From: an uncultured Gammaproteobacteria bacterium
GTDB lineage: Bacteria; Pseudomonadota; Gammaproteobacteria; GCA-002705445; GCA-002716945
Direction of reading: 5' to 3'
NCBI GenBank assembly: GCA_913041865.1
Contig: CAJWIW010000043.1
Coordinates: forward strand, 1 to 8,059
Length of the DNA: 8,059 bases
This document shows positions 6,721 to 8,059 of the stretch, in pieces. The position numbers were made by a program, and so were the translations under genes. Position 1 is the first letter of the stretch; every line of letters begins with the position of its first letter. Under the pieces are notes generated by a model. That model was not told the DNA's origin and searched no databases. It worked only from the letters and a program-made list of their open reading frames with translations.

Positions 6721-6942
6721 TTAAACAAGAAAATAATTTATATAGCCCGTTATAAAAATTGGGATTTGAAGACCAAAATTTATCATGACCGCTTTATCAT
6801 TCATTAAGTATCCAGAAATCATCCAACCAGCTGCACCTACCGAGTGGATAAAGATGTAGAGCGGGTATATATTAAACTGTGCTATAAAGATTCCTGTTAA
6901 TACAAAAGTAGTGCTCGCCCATTTGAGTGATGTTAGATTCAT
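6721..6942 (-). CDS. Small three-helix membrane protein, unknown function
   Basis: A 73-residue hydrophobic protein with three likely membrane segments at about 8-24, 27-46 and 52-72, and a short polar turn MNDKA (47-51) between the last two. It has no signal peptide and no catalytic motif. The pattern NIYPLYIFIHSVGAAGW, then GYLMNDKAVMIN, recalls small SemiSWEET-like or marine three-helix proteins (Trp-xxx-Gly-x-Leu, acidic turn, then Asn), but the PQ motif is missing, so this is a weak inference. The gene is real: its ATG follows a strong TAAGGAG ribosome site that also contains the stop codon of the upstream FemAB-like gene. It is therefore the last gene of a dcd-femAB operon and ends one base from the convergent CIA30 gene. 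Confidence 0.75.
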   Translation of the reverse strand: MNLTSLKWASTTFVLTGIFIAQFNIYPLYIFIHSVGAAGWMISGYLMNDKAVMINFGLQIPIFITGYINYFLV

Positions 6943-6947
6943 GGTAT

Positions 6948-6954
6948 CTCCTTA
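6948..6954 (-). promoter_or_regulatory. Ribosome binding site overlapping femAB stop
   Basis: The minus-strand TAAGGAG contains the TAA stop of the FemAB-like gene and the GGAG of a strong Shine-Dalgarno site five bases before the ATG of the small membrane protein. It fixes that start and indicates coupled expression of the two genes. Confidence 0.7.
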
Positions 6955-7971
6955 TCGTTTTTTCTTAAAATCGAGTGCTTTGTTAAAAATATAATTATGC
7001 AAAATAGATTTAGCGATATCGAATTCTCCTACCCTTTTAATTTCCTCGCCATTGAAGCCTTCTTTAAAAAAATCTACACCTGCAGTTGATTGATCTTCGG
7101 ATAACCCACCAAAATCTAAGATATCTATATCAAGTGAATATAGATAATTAATCAACTCAAAGATCATGCCGTAGGATGCATGTAAATCACCGCCTCTGTT
7201 GGTAGATGCCGCATAATGATAAAAAGCTTTTCGATGAAACATGCTCACAACACAAGCTGCAACACATTCTCGATCTTTGTACCCTGCAAGTGTAATTATT
7301 TTATTGTAATCTGATGAATTTAATAATTTTGCGAATAAAGCAACATCTATAATAGGCAAATTCAAATTCTTCTCTTCCTGCATTTGTGCGTATATCGAGT
7401 AGAATACTGAACCAGCCTCATCGTTTTCTCTGATTCGCCAATCAATATTATTTTTAATTGATTGTTTGATATAGTATCTATGCTTTTTCCTTATTTGACT
7501 GAGAAAGTCATCGCTGGGCATTGTTTTAATTATATTTGTTCTCCTGCTAGTCAATGTATTGGAGGATTTTTTGAATTCGATAAAAAATTTGCTATTAATA
7601 TCGTTATCTTCCATAAATGTTTTACATCTTAGATTCGCAAAATTGTACTCTGCAACTACATCTCTAAACTTTTTAAGGGCGCTATTGGTTTTATTTTTAT
7701 CTTCTGTGTTTATTAAAGGTCCACCTGGACACCATGCTATATTTACGCCTAAAACTTTTTTCATAACAATTTGTGCAATTAAAGTTAGTTTCTCACAATT
7801 ATTATCAGAAACTATAATTCGAAGAGGTTCCCATCCCTCAGATTTCTTCAATTCTCCCCATTCGTAAGATTGAAAAATATTATATTCTTGAAATTGCAAT
7901 AGAGCCTCGTTCCATTGCTTGTTATTCAAAGAATTTTTATTAAGTATTTGTAGTGTTTTATCTTTAGTCAC
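6952..7971 (-). CDS. FemAB/FemX-type peptidyltransferase, GNAT-like
   Basis: FemAB-family proteins use aminoacyl-tRNA to add an amino acid to lipid II or UDP-MurNAc-pentapeptide, building the peptidoglycan cross-bridge; some relatives act in exopolysaccharide systems. The 339-residue protein shows the two GNAT-like halves: FQSYEWGELKKSEGWEP (33-49) and IAWCPGGPLI (78-87) in the first; then IRKKHRYYIKQSIKN (160-174), FYHYAAS (250-256), LHASYGMIFELINYLY (263-278), the conserved LDFGGLSED (285-293) and GVDFFKEGFNGEEI (298-311). The start is a GTG two bases after the dcd stop, with no good ribosome site, so translation probably depends on coupling to dcd; no ATG lies near the N-terminus. Cross-bridge enzymes are typical of Firmicutes, so the acceptor here is uncertain. 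There is no adjacent exopolysaccharide gene. Confidence 0.82.
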   Translation of the reverse strand: MTKDKTLQILNKNSLNNKQWNEALLQFQEYNIFQSYEWGELKKSEGWEPLRIIVSDNNCEKLTLIAQIVMKKVLGVNIAWCPGGPLINTEDKNKTNSALKKFRDVVAEYNFANLRCKTFMEDNDINSKFFIEFKKSSNTLTSRRTNIIKTMPSDDFLSQIRKKHRYYIKQSIKNNIDWRIRENDEAGSVFYSIYAQMQEEKNLNLPIIDVALFAKLLNSSDYNKIITLAGYKDRECVAACVVSMFHRKAFYHYAASTNRGGDLHASYGMIFELINYLYSLDIDILDFGGLSEDQSTAGVDFFKEGFNGEEIKRVGEFDIAKSILHNYIFNKALDFKKKR

Positions 7972-7973
7972 GA

Positions 7974-8059
7974 TTATGTTTTTGGAAGAGTGACACCTTT
8001 TTGTCCTTGATATTTACCATCTCTATCTTTATATGATGTTTCACAAACTTCATCGGACT
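7974..8059 (-). CDS. dcd: dCTP deaminase, C-terminal end (partial)
   Basis: The last 27 codons plus stop of a gene that enters from the right edge. The residues read SDEVCETSYKDRDGKYQGQ and then KGVTLPKT, matching the C-terminus of the long proteobacterial dCTP deaminase, which in Pseudomonas ends SDEACEVSYKDRGGKYQGQ then RGVTLPKA. Dcd deaminates dCTP to dUTP for dTTP synthesis. The two bases at the edge, AG, fit the expected preceding Gln codon. The stop TAA is two bases before the GTG of the FemAB-like gene. Only the tail is visible, so activity cannot be judged, but the family match is specific. Confidence 0.9.
   Translation of the reverse strand, partial: SDEVCETSYKDRDGKYQGQKGVTLPKT

Noticed and set aside
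7559..7867. Plus-strand open frame of about 100 codons opposite the FemAB-like gene
   Set aside because: It lies fully antisense to a well-supported gene and shows no recognisable domain. The same holds for antisense frames at 806-1081, 1331-1543, 3032-3244 and 5617-5865.

Overview
The window is an AT-rich, tightly packed stretch of a bacterial chromosome. It holds eleven complete genes and the 3' end of a twelfth, with no RNA genes, insertion sequences, prophage genes or CRISPR arrays. Several proteins resemble gammaproteobacterial forms: an ErpA-like A-type Fe-S carrier, a HemG-type flavodoxin protoporphyrinogen oxidase, and a NudH/RppH hydrolase with a HAD-IB phosphatase as divergent neighbour. 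The order argC - bactofilin - erpA - anmK also echoes the arrangement I recall from Pseudomonas. Low G+C, overlapping genes and near-zero spacers suggest a streamlined, perhaps marine and uncultured, gammaproteobacterium; the lineage is inference.

Layout. anmK (+, 15-1091) runs tail to tail into a minus-strand block read from right to left: rppH, hemG, argC, bactofilin, erpA, citrate synthase (5346 down to 1096). This block is probably several transcription units: rppH-hemG (1-base spacer), argC (own promoter candidate near 4325), bactofilin (promoter candidate 3212-3240) and erpA-gltA (promoter candidate 2656-2684, 24-base spacer). A 115-130 base divergent spacer then separates rppH from a plus-strand pair, a HAD phosphatase and an exported CIA30-domain protein that overlap by 29 bases. 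That pair converges, with one base between stop codons, on a second minus-strand operon: dcd (partial, cut by the window end), a FemAB-type aminoacyl transferase, and a 73-residue membrane protein.

Function. Most genes are central housekeeping: citrate synthesis (TCA entry), Fe-S delivery, arginine synthesis, haem synthesis, mRNA 5'-end processing and dUTP/dTTP supply. Cell-envelope functions are spread among them: anhydro-MurNAc recycling, a bactofilin polymer, the FemAB-like transferase and the exported CIA30 protein.

The parts that depart most from the expected are the divergent AnmK, which lacks the usual HGQT block; the short citrate synthase sitting inside the erpA-anmK neighbourhood; the FemAB-like protein in an apparent Gram-negative, coupled to an uncharacterised three-helix membrane protein; and a secreted version of the CIA30 domain. 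I see no clear evidence of a wholly new multi-gene system. The dcd-femAB-small membrane protein operon is the best candidate for undescribed biology.
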